Assembly: GCA_038501195.1 (NCBI GenBank)
Contig: JBBPUQ010000006.1
Coordinates: forward strand, 2,480,001 to 2,544,000
Direction: 5' to 3'
Length of the DNA: 64,000 nucleotides
DNA from: Nemania diffusa
Lineage: Eukaryota > Ascomycota > Sordariomycetes > Xylariales > Xylariaceae
Under the pieces are notes generated by a model that worked only from the letters and a program-made list of their open reading frames with translations, was not told where the DNA came from and did no database searches. This document shows positions 1 through 13,201 of this stretch, in pieces. The translations under genes were made by a program, and so were the position numbers. Each line of letters opens with the position of its first letter. Within the stretch, counting starts at the first letter, position 1.

Positions 1-84
1 TGTATCAATCGCATCCAACAAATTCCACACTATTCATCGCATACCATACCGCCCTAGTTTACCGTGTACACACAGCATCTTATC

Positions 85-435
85 ATGGTAAATCTAATTT
101 CCCTTCTTATCTTCTCTTCCCGGGCATCGCATTGCTAACAACCCCAGGCCGACAAACTACGCACGCAACAAGAGCTCGAGCGCCTGCAAGCCAAGTACAT
201 TGGAACGGGACACCCAGACACGACCTCGTGGGAATGGCGGACGAATATATCGCGCGATACGTACTCGAGTCTCGTTGGTCATCCACCGCAACTAGCGTAC
301 ATATCCCTTGCGCAGAACGAGCCCGCCGCCAAAGTACGCGCCCAATTGATCCGGAAGATGATTCAACCATGTGGTCCGCCGCCTCCGCGTGAAGGGGAGG
401 AGCACATTCTACAGACAGGGCGAAATGGCAATTAA
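85..435 (+). CDS. Splicing factor 3B subunit 5 (SF3b10/Ysf3-like)
   Basis: Small core subunit of SF3b in the U2 snRNP, which acts at the branch site in the nucleus. The exons are 85-87 and 148-435. The first coding exon is the ATG alone, followed at once by GTAAAT; the intron (88-147) has a GCTAAC branch site and ends in CCCCAG. The joined frame gives 96 residues with the family signatures LQAKYIGTGHPDTTSWEW near residues 15-32 and KMIQPCGPPPP near 77-87. The usual family length is about 85-90 residues, so the protein is complete with a short C-terminal tail. The longest open frame here (132-392) is in another frame and is not the gene. It is convergent with nse3. The family call is very secure; the one-codon exon is inferred from splice signals and phase. 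Confidence 0.93.
88..147 (+). other. Phase-0 intron directly after the SF3B5 start codon
   Basis: GTAAAT donor, GCTAAC branch site at about 134-139 and CAG acceptor at 145-147. Removing it joins ATG to GCC GAC AAA and opens the conserved frame. Confidence 0.85.
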
Positions 436-619
436 TACTCTCCGTCGCCTACGCCGACTATCGTTAGCTGGCTGTCTCAAGCCACAACGTTGAAGGATAG
501 AATATTCTACACAAAGCGCAATTGGATCATTCAGCCAAGAGGCTTAGATTCTTTTATACTAGCAGAGTTATCATCGGACAGTATAAGTCATACCAGTGCC
601 TTCCATCAACCAACGACGC

Positions 620-1726
620 CTATTCATCCTCTTCTTCTGCCGCCCTAGGTCTATTCGCGGCTCGAGCCTGCCCTACGCCTCGCACGCCCAGGCTCTTCTC
701 CAGCTTCGTATCGAAGTCGTCGGGCGGATCGCCCCAGATCTCACCAACAACTTGGGCGATACTCTGAGGGGACACCTCGACTTTACCTCGCGGCCCAACA
801 CACCACGTAATCGCGTCCTCGTCTCCTTCGACCCTCTCAACCACTTTATCGAGATACCCTTGTCGGATGAGTTTCTGCAATATATTATCGGTCTTGTCCA
901 TTGGGAGGTTCTGGCTTGCGTTGAGACGGGTCAAGTAACGTCTTAGCTTCATATCGCTGAGCTCGCCACTGGACATTGTGATGAGTGCTATGACGACCGT
1001 ATAGAAGCCGATATAGGCGGCTTCTTCGGCGGTGCTCGGTATACGCGAAGGACCGATAATGGGTTGTGTTCTATATTCTCTAGGCAAGGAGGAGATCAGG
1101 ATATACTGGCGGGAGGACGCAGACGCCTGGGAGGCACCTCTCTTAACGGCTTCTGGATGAAGTGTGAGACGTCGGTCAGTGGGTTTGCCCAGAATAGATC
1201 GGTGGTACGAGCACCGAAAATCCATAGCTAGATATGTATCCAACGACCTTTTTACTTACTTTGCTTGTCCTTTAACGTGCGCCTCTCCCTAACAGGCAAC
1301 TCAACCATTTCCATGCCGAAGACTTTCTGTAATTGCTCTTGTGCAGAATCGAACACTCTTCTAAAGGATCTCGCTTGCGTTCCAAGAACTAGCATAGTAG
1401 ACAGTCAGCGAGCAGTCCCGCCAAGGACGGCACTGAGCTTGGTCACCTTGATCTCTTATCCCGTCGCGTTTAATCGGCATCCTAGCGTATTCGCAGGCTA
1501 GAGCGTAACGCACGAGCTTCTTGACGAGCTGATCATCAGATGTACTATCAGCACCAGCCGCTCTGTCCATATCAATGTCGCGTCCGTCTTCGTTTTCGGA
1601 GGAATTAGAGCCATCGTCGGATTCAGGGCCACGTTTCACCTGGCGCCGACTTCGACTAGTGTCTTCCTCTTCTTCCTCTCCTCCACGATGGCCTGTCCGC
1701 CTGCGCTTTTGTGTCTGAGGAGGCAT
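620..1726 (-). CDS. nse3: Nse3-type MAGE domain protein, SMC5/6 complex subunit
   Basis: Nse3 is the MAGE subunit of the Nse1-Nse3-Nse4 module of SMC5/6, which works in nuclear DNA repair and chromosome segregation. Minus-strand exons are 1726-1447, 1388-1260 and 1152-620, with introns of 58 and 107 nt and consistent phases; they encode 313 residues. The N-terminal ~65 residues are basic and acidic low complexity (KRRR, EEEEED). The MAGE homology region follows from about residue 70 (DDQLVKKLVRYALACEY) through FGMEMVELPVRER to a second winged-helix part with SSLPREYR, EAAYIGFYTVVIALI, LPMDKTDNILQKLIRQGYL and VGPRGKVEVS. The start at 1726 is the first ATG of this frame that gives a normal fungal N-terminus; 1756 in the same frame is possible. 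The gene is divergent from sls1 and shares a ~500-bp promoter. The family assignment is strong. Confidence 0.88.
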
Positions 1727-2224
1727 CGTAATGCGATGTAAGTTCGTAGACTCCAAACTGGAGTGGGAGCAGGTAAGTCGTGAGCAGCGAGACTGTAGTA
1801 CAGATAGTTATTTCCGAGTCTCCTGGGTCGTGATTAATACTGCTCAGGTAGTCGTCATACGGCAGAACAACTAACTTAAGTAATCTTATAAGTTATAAAA
1901 TATACCTACAGAGTAGATAGTAGAGTGGATTGTAAATATTTAGGTAAGTCTAGGGTTCCTACCTACCTAAGGTACCTACCTAAAGATTACAGGGGGGTAC
2001 TCTGTAGGCAACGCGCTTTACTTTGTCGCGTCAGCTCCGACTTTAATTGCGCTAGATTAGGTAGATAAGATAACAAAAATCTCCCAAGTGGGAGCGGGCC
2101 CAGACTAAAAAAAAAAAAAGTGATAATCGAGTAGGTACATTTTGACTTTAATAATGGAAGAAATATGTAATAGACTAATGGTCGAATTTCGAAACAAAAG
2201 GACAGTTAACCCATATCTACCTCC
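1727..2224. promoter_or_regulatory. Shared divergent promoter region of nse3 and sls1
   Basis: About 500 bp between two start codons facing away from each other. It is AT-rich, carries a cluster of ACCTACCTA/GGTACC motifs at 1958-1984 and a run of 13 A at 2107-2119. No open frame here is supported. The promoter role is inferred from position only. Confidence 0.45.
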
Positions 2225-5008
2225 ATGATCACACGATCCGCCCCTGTTGGCGCTGTATGCTTCAGATGCCAGCTGCGACTTCTCCGACAATCGACGACGT
2301 TTATCCGTCACCTTACGAGCGATGCCTCCAGCGCCCCTCGTCCTGACGACGATCGAACCGGCAACGAAGATACTTTTCAACATGCTGAAAATACTATTCC
2401 ACATGCTGATAATACTATTCAACATGCTGATAATACTATTCGACATGCTGATAATACTATTCGACATGGTGGTAATACTGTTCGACATGCTAGAGCCGCC
2501 ACCTCACGCCAGAGTTTTAAGCCAAATTCGTTGTTTCGGTCCAGTCGTCTCATTCGTCCCATGCCCCCTCCCAAAATACACAGGTCTAGCGGCAGAGTCT
2601 TGACCGAGGCCGAAGAAAGTTTGGGCACCACTATTCTGGGCAAGCCTGCGTACGCCATCGTCATGAGAGACGGCGGCAAGATAACGAGAAAGAAACGCCC
2701 CCGGGCCGCCGTCGAACAGACAACCGAATCCTCCGGCAGCGTAGCCGCAACCATCGGCGCTCTTCTGGATAGCCAACGTAAACCGCCGACAAAGGCCGAG
2801 GTTCAAGCCAACATTGATGATCTACGGCCAAAGGAGGATACGGGGTTAACCCGCAGCGAGTTCGATAGGATCAAAGACCTCTTGACCCGCGGGTTCCTGA
2901 AAAATCAACTACTGGATTACATCAAGCGGCGAGAGGCGAATGCCGAACTCATAGCGCAGGAGCAGATTCTCCGTAATCCCAACCCTTGGTGGCTCCGTGA
3001 AATGATTCCCTGGGTGCCCTTGCCAACTCAACCCGGAGCCGAGGGAACCGAGCCCACGACGAATAAGCTCTCACTTCAAGGCTATATAACGCATACGACT
3101 CGCGCCAAGGAGAGAGTGGCTATCCGCCTCATGCGCGAGTCTTGGGGGTTGTATATCGCCGAGCTACACACTCAGTTAGGCGAGACCTGGCTCAAACTCC
3201 ACAACAGCGAATTCACTCTACTGATGCGTGAGTCTCCATTGTCGATTTGGGTCTACGACCAGCCGTATCTAGTACCGCACTGACATTCGCGTTCGGGTTT
3301 ATAGGTGGCACGCAGCGATTTATGAATACTTTGGGCGAGGTCTGGCTTGAGCCGGGCGAAAAGATCGAGGCATTTCGTAATCAGAAGATGTTCCGACTTG
3401 TTGCCACAAAACTAAAGGCCGAATCACTCATCCGCGACCTCACTAAGACACTGCAAAGCATCGAGACGAAGAGTATTCCGCTTTCTCTCTTTGGCTCCAA
3501 AATGCCCGACGAAGCCACCATAGAGGAACTTGGTCGGATCACTAACACACACGTGAATCCAAGCAGCACACTAAGAAGGGTCAGTCATGAATTTACATTC
3601 TATCTGGTCCTCATACTGACCATTGTGGAAACAGCTGCACGTTACGTGGATAGAACTCAAGTCGCGAGCCGCTGAGGGCTTCGCCAGTCTTGAGGATATG
3701 GCTCATATCGTCTTCCGTCTCCTACTTACTGCCTCCGGGGGATCTCATCCAGTTACATCAACCCTCCTGTCACCCACGGTATCGCAACCGCATCCCGATG
3801 GTCGGCTGATCGTGGATGTCATGAGTAAGGACAAGCTTGGGTGGAAGGACAGATTAACACAATGGGCACGGTATATACAACCACTAACCCCAAAGGAGAG
3901 CCCCATCGACATAACATTGCCGATCGAGGAATTTAAATTGCCATTTGAACCTTCGCCAAGTCCAAAAAGGCTCAAGGAGGACCTCGAGTTCTTCCCAGGT
4001 AGTCAGTTCCCTTTTCATCCCGTCAAATGGACCAACGATTCTCGAACTTCGACCGTCGCACACTTCGGCCAAGTCTTGCATGCATACCAACCCTCGAATC
4101 CGACACCGCCCCTCTCCAGCTTGCTCTCCAGCCTCGACAGACGTGTGTTCGTCCCCACGTCACCACACCCTCTCTACTTCACAAAGCTCGACTCGACCGA
4201 TCCAGGCACCACTCCTCCTCTAATCACTACGAAATCGTCACTAGTCCTCTATTTCTGGCCGTCCCCAAGCTCGAATCCCGCGACGAGACCGGATTCGCAC
4301 GAAAAAAAGCCGTCGAAGGAACAGTCCCACGCCGGCGACACCCCCCTAGCCCCGGTTCTCGAGCTCCGCATCGCCACGTCCGACCGCGAGGTGAAAGGGA
4401 TCGAGAGCCTGCGCGCGATCAGCCGCACGCACCACACGGACGTGATGCTGCCCTCGTCGCTCGTCGACGTCCGCTTCACGCAGACGCAGTACGAGACCCT
4501 CCAGGCGAGCAGCCGCGAGGCCCTCGCCACCTGGCAGCCCCTCGCCGACTTCTTCGCCAACGCGCGTCTCGACCTCGAGAACGTCAAGCTCGAGGTGCCA
4601 CCCCGCCAGCGGTTCGCCGTCCCCCGGCGCCTCGTTGGCGAGACGCGCTCTGTGTCCTTTGAGTCGATTTCCTGGACGCGCTCTGATCAAGCCCCCGCCG
4701 GAGAAGAAACGGTGCCCGACGATGAGCTCGTGAGCATATCCTACGAATTCGTCGGCCTCGAAATGCACCGCTCTGCCACGCTGCCGTACAAGGGTCACCA
4801 GCTGACTTACACGTCGATCGAGGCTGGCCAGGGCGGCGGTCGTCGTGCTGAAGTTGTACTAGAGCCCGCAGAGCCTGGTCACTCCACTACCCCTGAGACC
4901 GAAGTGACGGACAGGGCTAAACAACAAGAAGACTTCTTAGAATGCTGCTCCAAATTGGCCGCAGACCGCTCTTTGTGGACTGGCCTGGATAACAAGCCCA
5001 GCGCTTGA
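2225..5008 (+). CDS. sls1: Sls1-like mitochondrial inner-membrane regulator
   Basis: Sls1 family (Pfam SLS). In yeast it is a mitochondrial inner-membrane protein that couples mtDNA expression to membrane-bound translation. Exons are 2225-3227, 3305-3579 and 3635-5008, with introns of 77 and 55 nt (GTGAGT..TATAG and GTCAGT..CTGAC..ACAG), giving 883 residues. The N-terminus is rich in Arg/Ser/Thr and suits a mitochondrial presequence. Residues ~48-89 are six copies of a seven-residue HADNTIR-like repeat. The conserved family core runs from about residue 115 (VLTEAEESLGTTILGKPAYAIVMRDG, part shown) through the RRF-like LTRSEFDRIKDLLTRGFLK to the C-terminus. Exon 3 becomes markedly GC-rich from about 4,370 on. 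The family call is good; the repeat block looks lineage specific. Confidence 0.85.
2366..2491 (+). repeat. 21-bp coding minisatellite in sls1 (six units)
   Basis: Six tandem units of the type GATAATACTATTCGACATGCT, starting at 2366, 2387, 2408, 2429, 2450 and 2471. The unit length is a multiple of three, so sls1 stays open and gains a heptad (D/E-N-T-I-R/Q-H-A). Units differ by a few substitutions and the central ones are most alike, as expected for slippage or unequal exchange. Confidence 0.9.
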
Positions 5009-5473
5009 ATATTCAATTAATGTAGTATTAGTACAGATCTCAAGAGCTGTTGTATATCGTGTAGAATTATTATATGGCTATCACATTGATGGCGCCAAAC
5101 TCAATATAATCTGTTAAAGATATATGAAAAAACCTGTTAAGATTATGTAGAAAAAAAGTAGTCATGAAAATGAGAAACGTAGAAGATCATGTTACAGAGA
5201 CTAGTAGCTCGATAATTAGGGATCAGACACCAAAAAACTGAGTTCATGTCACATGAAATTTAGACAACGCAAGACGGAACACGGTCTACGACTCTATTTT
5301 GCTAGAAGCACATGGACGAGAAAAAAGTGACGAAAATTTCCTTAACCCATTCGCAATCATTCCCGACCGATATCAACAGAACGTGCGAACGAAAACCGTG
5401 ATTAAAAGCGCCAATCCGTCATGACATTCCCCATTCAGTTATACCAACCCAAGCCGTTTAGATCATGAGCTGC
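5009..5473. other. Convergent 3' region between sls1 and tef1
   Basis: AT-rich stretch of about 465 bp that should hold the two 3' UTRs and polyadenylation sites. AATATAAT and ATTAATGTAGTATTAG-like sequences lie just after the sls1 stop. No gene seen. Confidence 0.5.
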
Positions 5474-7306
<1,833 letters not shown>

Positions 7307-7351
7307 CTTGTTGGGTGTCTGTGGATTCTGTATCTAGATTGCGGAGTGAAA

Positions 7352-7525
7352 CTACACGAGCGGGCAAATGTCAGTTGCTGATCTCACTTCGGCAAGATAC
7401 TCTAAAGAACAGCAGCGTCGATAGATCGATCTACTGATGAAAAAAAGAATGTGCGCAAGACAGAGAAGAATCAGGAGAAGAAGATGCAGCTATTTTGAAG
7501 GCGATGAGGATGGAGGAAGACTCAC
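7352..7525 (-). promoter_or_regulatory. Probable 5' UTR intron of tef1
   Basis: On the minus strand a GTGAGT donor (ending at 7525) is followed by pyrimidine-rich sequence, an AACTGACA branch-like site and a GTGTAG acceptor (7352), leaving about 45 nt of leader before the ATG at 7306. Leader introns are common in fungal tef1 genes. No transcript evidence is available here. Confidence 0.5.
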
Positions 7526-10500
7526 ATTTCCAGATGTTAATGCTTGATTAACGGTATAGAGACGAAGAATCGAAAGGAAAATCAAGAAGGAGGGAGCAGA
7601 GGGATGATAGTGGGTTTTATTTGGAGGACGAGATGGGTGGTGGCGCGCGCGCTTGGTTTCTGCCAGCTAGCTACCTATTGTGTTGCGGGGGCATCTGCCC
7701 CTCTAACCCCTCCTTCCCATTCAATGCACAAGTTGAAAGTGAAAAAAAAAACTTTTTCGCCCTTTTTCCATTTTCCCCCACATTCACCGCCTTCCGAATC
7801 GAGGCATTGGCCTCCATTTTCATTCACCAAAACCCACCGTCGTTCTTGTGATTGGCCACATTGGACAAGTCTGTACCTAGGTACTCTCCAGCACTTTACG
7901 CTAGTGAATGAGTGAGGCAATGCCGCGCTTCAAAGTTGCCCGGCGGGTTCCACTCCTAGACCTTAGGTAGTTCCCTAGGCATGTCGATACCCAATAGGTC
8001 CGGTTCTAAACCTACCTCCATAGAGCACCTACTGTATTACGGCAAGGAATCATCTTTTTTTCGGCCGCACCGTTGGATTAGCCATTCACCAAGGTTCTCA
8101 AGGCACAAACCTTCGAGTTCTCATTGCGTATTGTGGCTTATGCCTCTCACAAACAATAGGGTGTTGACGCCCGGAACGTGATTCATAGCCGGCCTGAGTC
8201 ACACCCGCCAAAACAGTTTCATATCAGTTTTCGCCTTCACCGTTGGCCCGCCGGCGCTGACAATCTACCCCCTCTTCCTTGGTGCCCAATGCATGCTGGT
8301 TTATGCCAGCTAGAACCTCTGCATGCGCCCATGTCTAATAATCATTTAATTGGCTAAAAAAAGAGCCTCCAAACTGGCACTCTCCACAACCTTAATGGGG
8401 CATGATGTACGTCACGCCTGGGCCATTCGTCGAATAGAGCAGGGCAGCCGCCGGACGGATCAGGTAAGTCGACTGATCGGGCAAGTCGTCGACATGATCC
8501 GCTAAAATCCGAGCACCACTAATTACCTAGGTATCTGCGTATGTACCTAGATCATCTCTTCCCGAAGCCTACCTCTTACACAGATATCTAGTAGCAAACA
8601 AATTGTGATACCTCTACCTACCTGTTTGCTTGGCATTCCATGAACTAGAACAACATGCCTACCTCTCTCTCTGCGGACAAGCCCAACCCAAATGAGCCAC
8701 CATCTCTAGCCTACACCCACTTGTCTAAATAGGTATTATCGCTGCTTTATCTCTCAGCTAGGTACCCACAAAGCATATCCAGTTGGCCCGTAGAAAATGA
8801 TATTGCCGTCATTATTTGATGGTTCCCCCGCGCCTCAGAGATTCTTCGTCACGTCGTTACTTGTCGTCCCCGGCCCCTAAGAAAGATAAGGAACTTAACC
8901 TGAGAAGGTCATTTCCCTTACTGTAATCCGTCTTCGGACTTTTTGCTTAGATGCCTGTTACATTAAGCCCTAGGGTTCAAGCCTACGAGGAGCAGACTTC
9001 ATTTATTCTATTGCTAAATTTCCGTCCCCAGTTCTGTACCTACACAACACCTATTGATTATTATGTTTATTACTTCCACATGTGGCAAAATACCGACGCC
9101 AACTTTGCCGATATTACGTTAAGTATAGTATAGCGGACTCCGAGCGGTGGTGGTGCTGGTATTAATTACGTGGTACCCGAAATTATACTTCGTCCATATA
9201 TAGCTCAGGCTCTCATTTAAGCAACGTTCTGCAACTCTACTATATTAGCTATTCTGATGCCCGTTAGGAGGAAATCTACGTATCCTAGATCAACTGTTGC
9301 TCATGTGATTCATCAGTAGAAGATATCGCAAAAGAAAAAATCAAATATAGAAATTGCTCACGTGAGATATCTCTATCCCGAGAAATACGAAGAGCCGGTG
9401 GATATCAACGTTGAAGGATCTAGGATTCGATTCTAGACGAAATCCTTGTAGCTTTGAAAATTGATACAAATTTCTACTTATATAAGTAATTTATTAAAGG
9501 GACTTAGACCAAGCAACAATGCCACACATGGCCACATAGGGGAAAGCTGGAGGTAAGGCAGCTGAAAATGGACTCTACGACTATGAATAAGCTATAGGTT
9601 TCCCATATTGTATTATATAAAATGTTGAATTCTCTTCATGTCATAAAATATTATGAGACCACTCCCATCCCCTGAGCCCTGAAAGAGCTAGGAACTTCTA
9701 TTCTATGATCCTAGACTATATAGATTTGTCTCTAGTCTATAAGGGACTAAACAACGAGATTCCGAGGCAGTTCAGCACCGATAATATGCAGTAAGCACGT
9801 TAATAGAGAATTTATCATAAATTCAAAGCTTGGTGTTGCTCAATCTGTGACACCTTCGTTCTATCTAGTCGTGGCCCGGACTTACTTTATTTTTAGAATA
9901 TTTCGAAGCTCAAATAATACTGCTGCAGAAACCCAAATGATACCTGGCAGGCTTGGGAGCCCGCTAACTTCTACTTAGTCCTACGCGATTATGTATGGGA
10001 ACAAGTTTTATATCCAGCTTGTGACTATTATTTGTAGATAATATAATTCAAGATTTACAGAATTTGTCGTTGTGTAATACATGTAACAGGTAATCTCGGG
10101 GGAGATATAATAATTGATATACAAATTAACAGACATCTTTCCTTATCAGGCAATGAAATTGTCGCCCCCTACAACTAATGTTCAACATCTAGGTATCTTA
10201 TATTCGACCAACAAGATATAAGAGCTAAACTTCTCACCTATGTGCCTGGGCTAACACTAGACCTGCTAGTAATTGCCTGAGTTTAGGTGACTATTTGCAC
10301 TTATGCGGTATCATCAATCTTGAGCAAGGAGTGCAAATAAAAAGTATATCACGGTGTCGGCTGTTTTTGACACACTAGAGAATTAGGTAACTGCGGACAA
10401 GAAAGCGACGCATTAATATTGTTAATTTCGATATGAATACTCAAGTGATAGTTCTTTTTCTCCGCGATACCGTTGTTAAAGTATTGGAATCATTAGTGAT

Positions 10501-11523
10501 TAAATGCATTGCTAATTGCCCATGTGAGGTCCTACCACGGCTCTGGGGCTGATCGATACTCACGTTTTCTATAGCCATCATACGAAATTGCACGTAATCA
10601 GCCTACGTGGAACCGGGGCCGGCATAACGAATCTGAAAGTCTAAACTAAATATACTACCGGCATGCCATATTTTACCCAAGAAACTAGTAGACCTTCTTG
10701 ATCTAGTTATCTAACTAGTGTCCGGTAACTAGATCGCCGCTAGACTCTTGAAGCTGCTTTCAAGTAGGTTGTGAGAGATCCCAAATATCAAAATTCTAAT
10801 TGGGAATCCTCGGCGATACATAACATTAGAAGCTTTGACTAACTTACAAGTTAGTCCGTCGTTCTGTTCCTTTTGAATGACGAAAAGTGGATGCATGCAC
10901 CGGCCAGCCGGGTTAACGCTCGGGGCGGCGTCGGTGGTGGCTTGAGATACGTCCACAAAAAGCAAGATAAACTCTCTAGCCAGATTCCCAGAGGTCTTGA
11001 CGCACACTAAGCGGCTCAGTTTCCTTCGTTTTAGCGTACGAACGGCAAGAGACGCTGCGTTGTCGAGTCTAAAAGCCCTAAAGGGCCGTCTAAGTGCAGC
11101 GGGGCCTCGGTGCTAACCTCCCGGGACCTTCCCTGCAATCTGGCACTATTTACCCAGCTCGCTGACACCCCCCCAGCTTTCTATTTCGCGATAAACGGCA
11201 ACCGCCCCCAGCCGCCCGCCCCAGGGCCCCAGATAACGCAAGACCCTGAACCCGGACGAGCAAACGTGTTGCACCTGTCTGGGTACCTTTCCTCCACTCC
11301 ATATCTATAGGTATCTGGATCTCCAGACACCGAGCAGAGCCTCCAGCGACCACTCGCCACCTACTTGTATTATTCCGCGGCACCAATTGTCTTCCCACGG
11401 CCCGACAGTCCACAGCCTCCACGAGCAGAGCTGAGCCGGGCGGAGGAGTTAGGTATAGATAGGTGGTAGGGCCGCAACGCGTCGCCGCACGCCCTCGGCC
11501 GGCCGGCCGACTTTGCCCACCCG
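7526..11523. other. 4-kb AT-rich region without a recognisable gene
   Basis: The first part is tef1 promoter: a C-rich/T-rich tract at about 7,740-7,830 and a GGCGCGCGCG run near 7,639. Several TACCTAGGTA-type motifs follow (7876, 7960, 8524, 8612). From about 9,150 to 10,730 the sequence is AT-rich with dense stops in all frames and no domain I recognise; it could be decayed repeat DNA. The last 500 bp (11,020-11,520) become GC-rich and belong to the eos1 promoter/leader. Confidence 0.45.
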
Positions 11524-12524
11524 ATGCACAAATCACGACCGTCGCCATCGTTAACGAGGCCGAACTCCAGCAACGGCGGCGCCGTCACCACCACCACCGC
11601 CGCCGCCGCTATCTACAGCCATCCCGACCCCAGCAGCAGCAAGATCGAGCAGCAGCAGCAGCAGCGGCGGCAGCCCCCCGCCGTCACCGTCTCCCTCCTC
11701 CAACCCCGCGTCGCCGTCCTCCTCGGCCTGCCGAAGCGCTGGTACCGCACGCTCTCCATATGTCGCCTGCTCTGCCTCGTGCCCTGCTTCTGGTGGGGGG
11801 TGCGCATCGCCCTGCGCTTCCTCGTCGCGCAGGTGCTGCGGCGCGCCAACCACAATGGGCCGGATGATGAGGCCTCGTTGTGGCTCACCGAGACCCTGCT
11901 CGCGGCACTATGGGTATGCACAAACATCTGCCCACCTCCCGTCTTGTGTCCCCCCAGTTTCCCCATTGTTGCCATGTGGACGTTAGGACAAGACGGCACA
12001 TAACGGCACAACCTCTACAAGCCGCCGCAACATAGGACCACACGCAATGCTAACCCGATCTATGCCCACAGTGTCTCGCGTCCGCAACCCTCGCCTTCTA
12101 CTTCACAGACTGCCTGATGTCCCGGTGGCTAATAAACTACACGCCGCAAGCGACGGTTGTGCGCCTGCTGACCATCAGCTGCGTCTTCGCGTACCTCACG
12201 TCGTGGATAGTGTACGTGACGGGCGGCGCCAAGGACCCGCGGCTGTTGCTGCCCGCCTGGATATGCATCGCCACCATCCTGACGGCCTGCTACCACTACA
12301 CGCAGCGCAAGGTCCCCATCCGCAAGGAGACCTTTGCTAGTATGAGCGTCTTCTCCATCGCCAGCTTCATCAGCATGATCGCCCTGCTGCTGGACATCAA
12401 CACCGCCCGCTCCTTTCCCGAGACGCAGATACCCCTCGTTTCCATAGCCAAGACAACTGCCCGCATTGCTGGGCGGCTCGTTGTCAAAATATTGGGTGTC
12501 AATAAGGATGGTACTGGAAAATGA
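11524..12524 (+). CDS. eos1: Eos1-like N-glycosylation protein
   Basis: Eos1 family: a multi-pass ER membrane protein linked in yeast to N-glycosylation and oxidative-stress tolerance. Exons are 11524-11913 and 12072-12524; the 158-nt intron is phase 0 (GTATGC..CTAAC..CACAG). The product is 280 residues. Residues 1-55 are Ser/Thr/Ala/Gln-rich (QQQQQ at ~43-47). Predicted membrane segments are at about 78-102, 121-142, 158-180, 188-206 and 220-240. The family core FYFTDCLMSRWLINYTPQAT (139-158) and DPRLLLPAW lie in exon 2. It is shorter than yeast Eos1 (~366 residues), mainly in the termini. Convergent with the thioredoxin-like gene. The family call rests on the conserved core. Confidence 0.82.
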
Positions 12525-13201
12525 GGGGTAGACGAGGCGGTCTTCATCTTCTTTCCCGACCTCCCATGATAGTATTTTTTTGGAGGTGAGCAGGTCGACA
12601 CTATGCCGTTGGGAACAGCAGCGGGTGTCCCTGGGGTGCTTTACATATTCCAAGATCATAGCGAGGGGCGTTGGGCTGGTGCGGGTTTCTAGGGTTTCAC
12701 AGATACGCTCGTTTTTGATTTGGCGTGAGCGGATTTAAGCTGTTTCTTAGGATCGTTTCTAGGTGTTCAAGTGTTTCTAGACCCGGGAAGGATATTCCAA
12801 TAACCCGTCCAAGTTCACGTTTTATAGTGCTGAAATTCAATTAGGTCGTTAGAAAGTGCTAACCCCTTTTGTTTATGTGTAGTAGTTCAAAAGGCGACCA
12901 CACCCTTGGGCGTCTTGTGGACAGACTCGGGGGTATTGCGACAAATAATAGCCTTTTTTGTATCTCCTAACGCACCATCTTAACAGACTTGTTTTTATGA
13001 AACGGGTGAGACTTTGAATAAGACAGGAAAATAGAATCCTCAATGTAGCGACTAAATATATGCAACAGCGTCCAAGAACTAGAGAAATTGTCTGGTCCTG
13101 TATTCCTGAATTACTTACTCTCGGTGAACAGCCATCCATAATCAGTACTAGACTAGAACTTACCTCCGGCTAGATCTCGCCTACAAAGAGAACCTATAAA
13201 A
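12525..13201. other. Convergent intergenic region after eos1
   Basis: About 680 bp between two 3' ends. Only short frames occur (for example 12,873-13,139 minus), with no recognisable motif. It probably holds both 3' UTRs. Confidence 0.4.

Noticed and set aside
2105..2754. Minus-strand ORFs with repeated MSNSII or CRIVLSA motifs
   Set aside because: Antisense translations of the sls1 minisatellite.
9410..9445. Hairpin CTAGGATTCGATTCTAG, resembling a tRNA T-arm
   Set aside because: Loop register does not fit TTCRANY and no other tRNA arms are present.
11463..11867. Pro/Arg/His-rich 134-codon frame overlapping eos1
   Set aside because: Out-of-frame reading of the GC-rich first exon of eos1.
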